Assembly: GCA_021789355.1 (NCBI GenBank)
Contig: JAJYJR010000076.1
Location: forward strand, 1 to 14,159
DNA length: 14,159 nucleotides
Origin: Chloroflexota bacterium
GTDB lineage: Bacteria > Chloroflexota > Limnocylindria > Limnocylindrales > CSP1-4
Direction of reading: 5' to 3'
Shown here: piece after piece, positions 14,131-14,159 of the stretch
Layout of the letters: each line of letters starts with the position of its first letter
Position numbering within the stretch: position 1 is the stretch's first letter
The notes under the pieces: model-generated
The model's database searches: none
Seen by the model: only the letters and a program-made list of their open reading frames with translations
Told to the model about the DNA's origin: nothing
Translations under genes and position numbers: made by a program

Positions 14131-14159
14131 GCGGCGGTCCCGGGGGCGGCGGGGGCGTC
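14002..14159. repeat. 158-bp direct repeat, copy B (runs off the window)
   Basis: This is the second copy of the repeat at 12136-12293, with one mismatch at 14032. It reaches the last base of the window, so its true length is unknown. It covers codons 1-43 of permease copy 2 and the final codons of the upstream gene. Confidence 0.97.
14127..14159 (-). CDS. 3' end of upstream gene, probably a second ABC ATP-binding protein (partial)
   Basis: The last ten codons plus TGA of a gene running in from beyond the window (DAPAAPGTAA) are identical to the end of the ATPase gene at 12261-13100. The same stop/GTG overlap with a permease start is present. The simplest inference is a second ATPase, giving an ATPase-permease-ATPase-permease cassette, but only 33 bases are visible. 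Confidence 0.55.
   Translation of the reverse strand, partial: DAPAAPGTAA

Overview
The window is GC-rich, densely coding DNA from a free-living bacterium. The window alone does not name the organism. A deazaflavin (F420)-type nitroreductase/quinone reductase, an ECF42-type sigma factor with its DGPF partner, a CpaF/TadA-type ATPase and a NitT/TauT-type ABC transporter together fit a high-GC soil-type lineage such as Chloroflexota (for example Limnocylindria/Ellin6529-like) or Actinomycetota. This placement is inference from gene content. No rRNA, tRNA, CRISPR array or insertion sequence was seen.

Layout. (1) 1-1731: a possible 3' gene end, a class I SAM methyltransferase on the minus strand and, diverging from it across a 330-bp gap, an isoprenylcysteine-methyltransferase-like membrane protein. 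(2) 1843-3487: a DGPF/YCII-domain protein translationally coupled to an ECF42-type sigma factor, preceded by a sequence matching the ECF42 target promoter, so probably an autoregulated stress unit. (3) 3539-6548: a second SAM methyltransferase, a TetR-type regulator, and divergent from the regulator a two-gene operon encoding an F420-type reductase and a membrane-anchored YceI protein. (4) 6589-8995: a hairpin in the convergent gap, then a MarR regulator-DHA2 efflux pump operon on the minus strand with a clear operator-like palindrome over the inferred transcription start. (5) 9191-11023: a CpaF/TadA-type secretion or pilus ATPase carrying a C-terminal RidA (YjgF) domain, with no other Tad gene nearby. 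(6) 11374-14159: a minus-strand ABC import cassette (permease, ATPase, permease, and the last codons of another gene), whose two permeases share an almost perfect 158-bp DNA repeat that runs off the end of the window.

How the genes work together. Three regulator-target modules (ECF42/DGPF, TetR beside reductase/YceI, MarR/MFS) look like small stress- or toxicant-response units. The most unusual protein is the CpaF-RidA fusion. Its RidA part has lost both residues normally needed for imine deamination, which points to a structural or ligand-sensing role if the fusion is real. The ABC cassette has two diverged permeases with identical N-terminal tails. The identical run ends exactly 127 bases after the last mismatch, at the window edge, which looks like an assembly-graph boundary and suggests the true repeat continues beyond the window.
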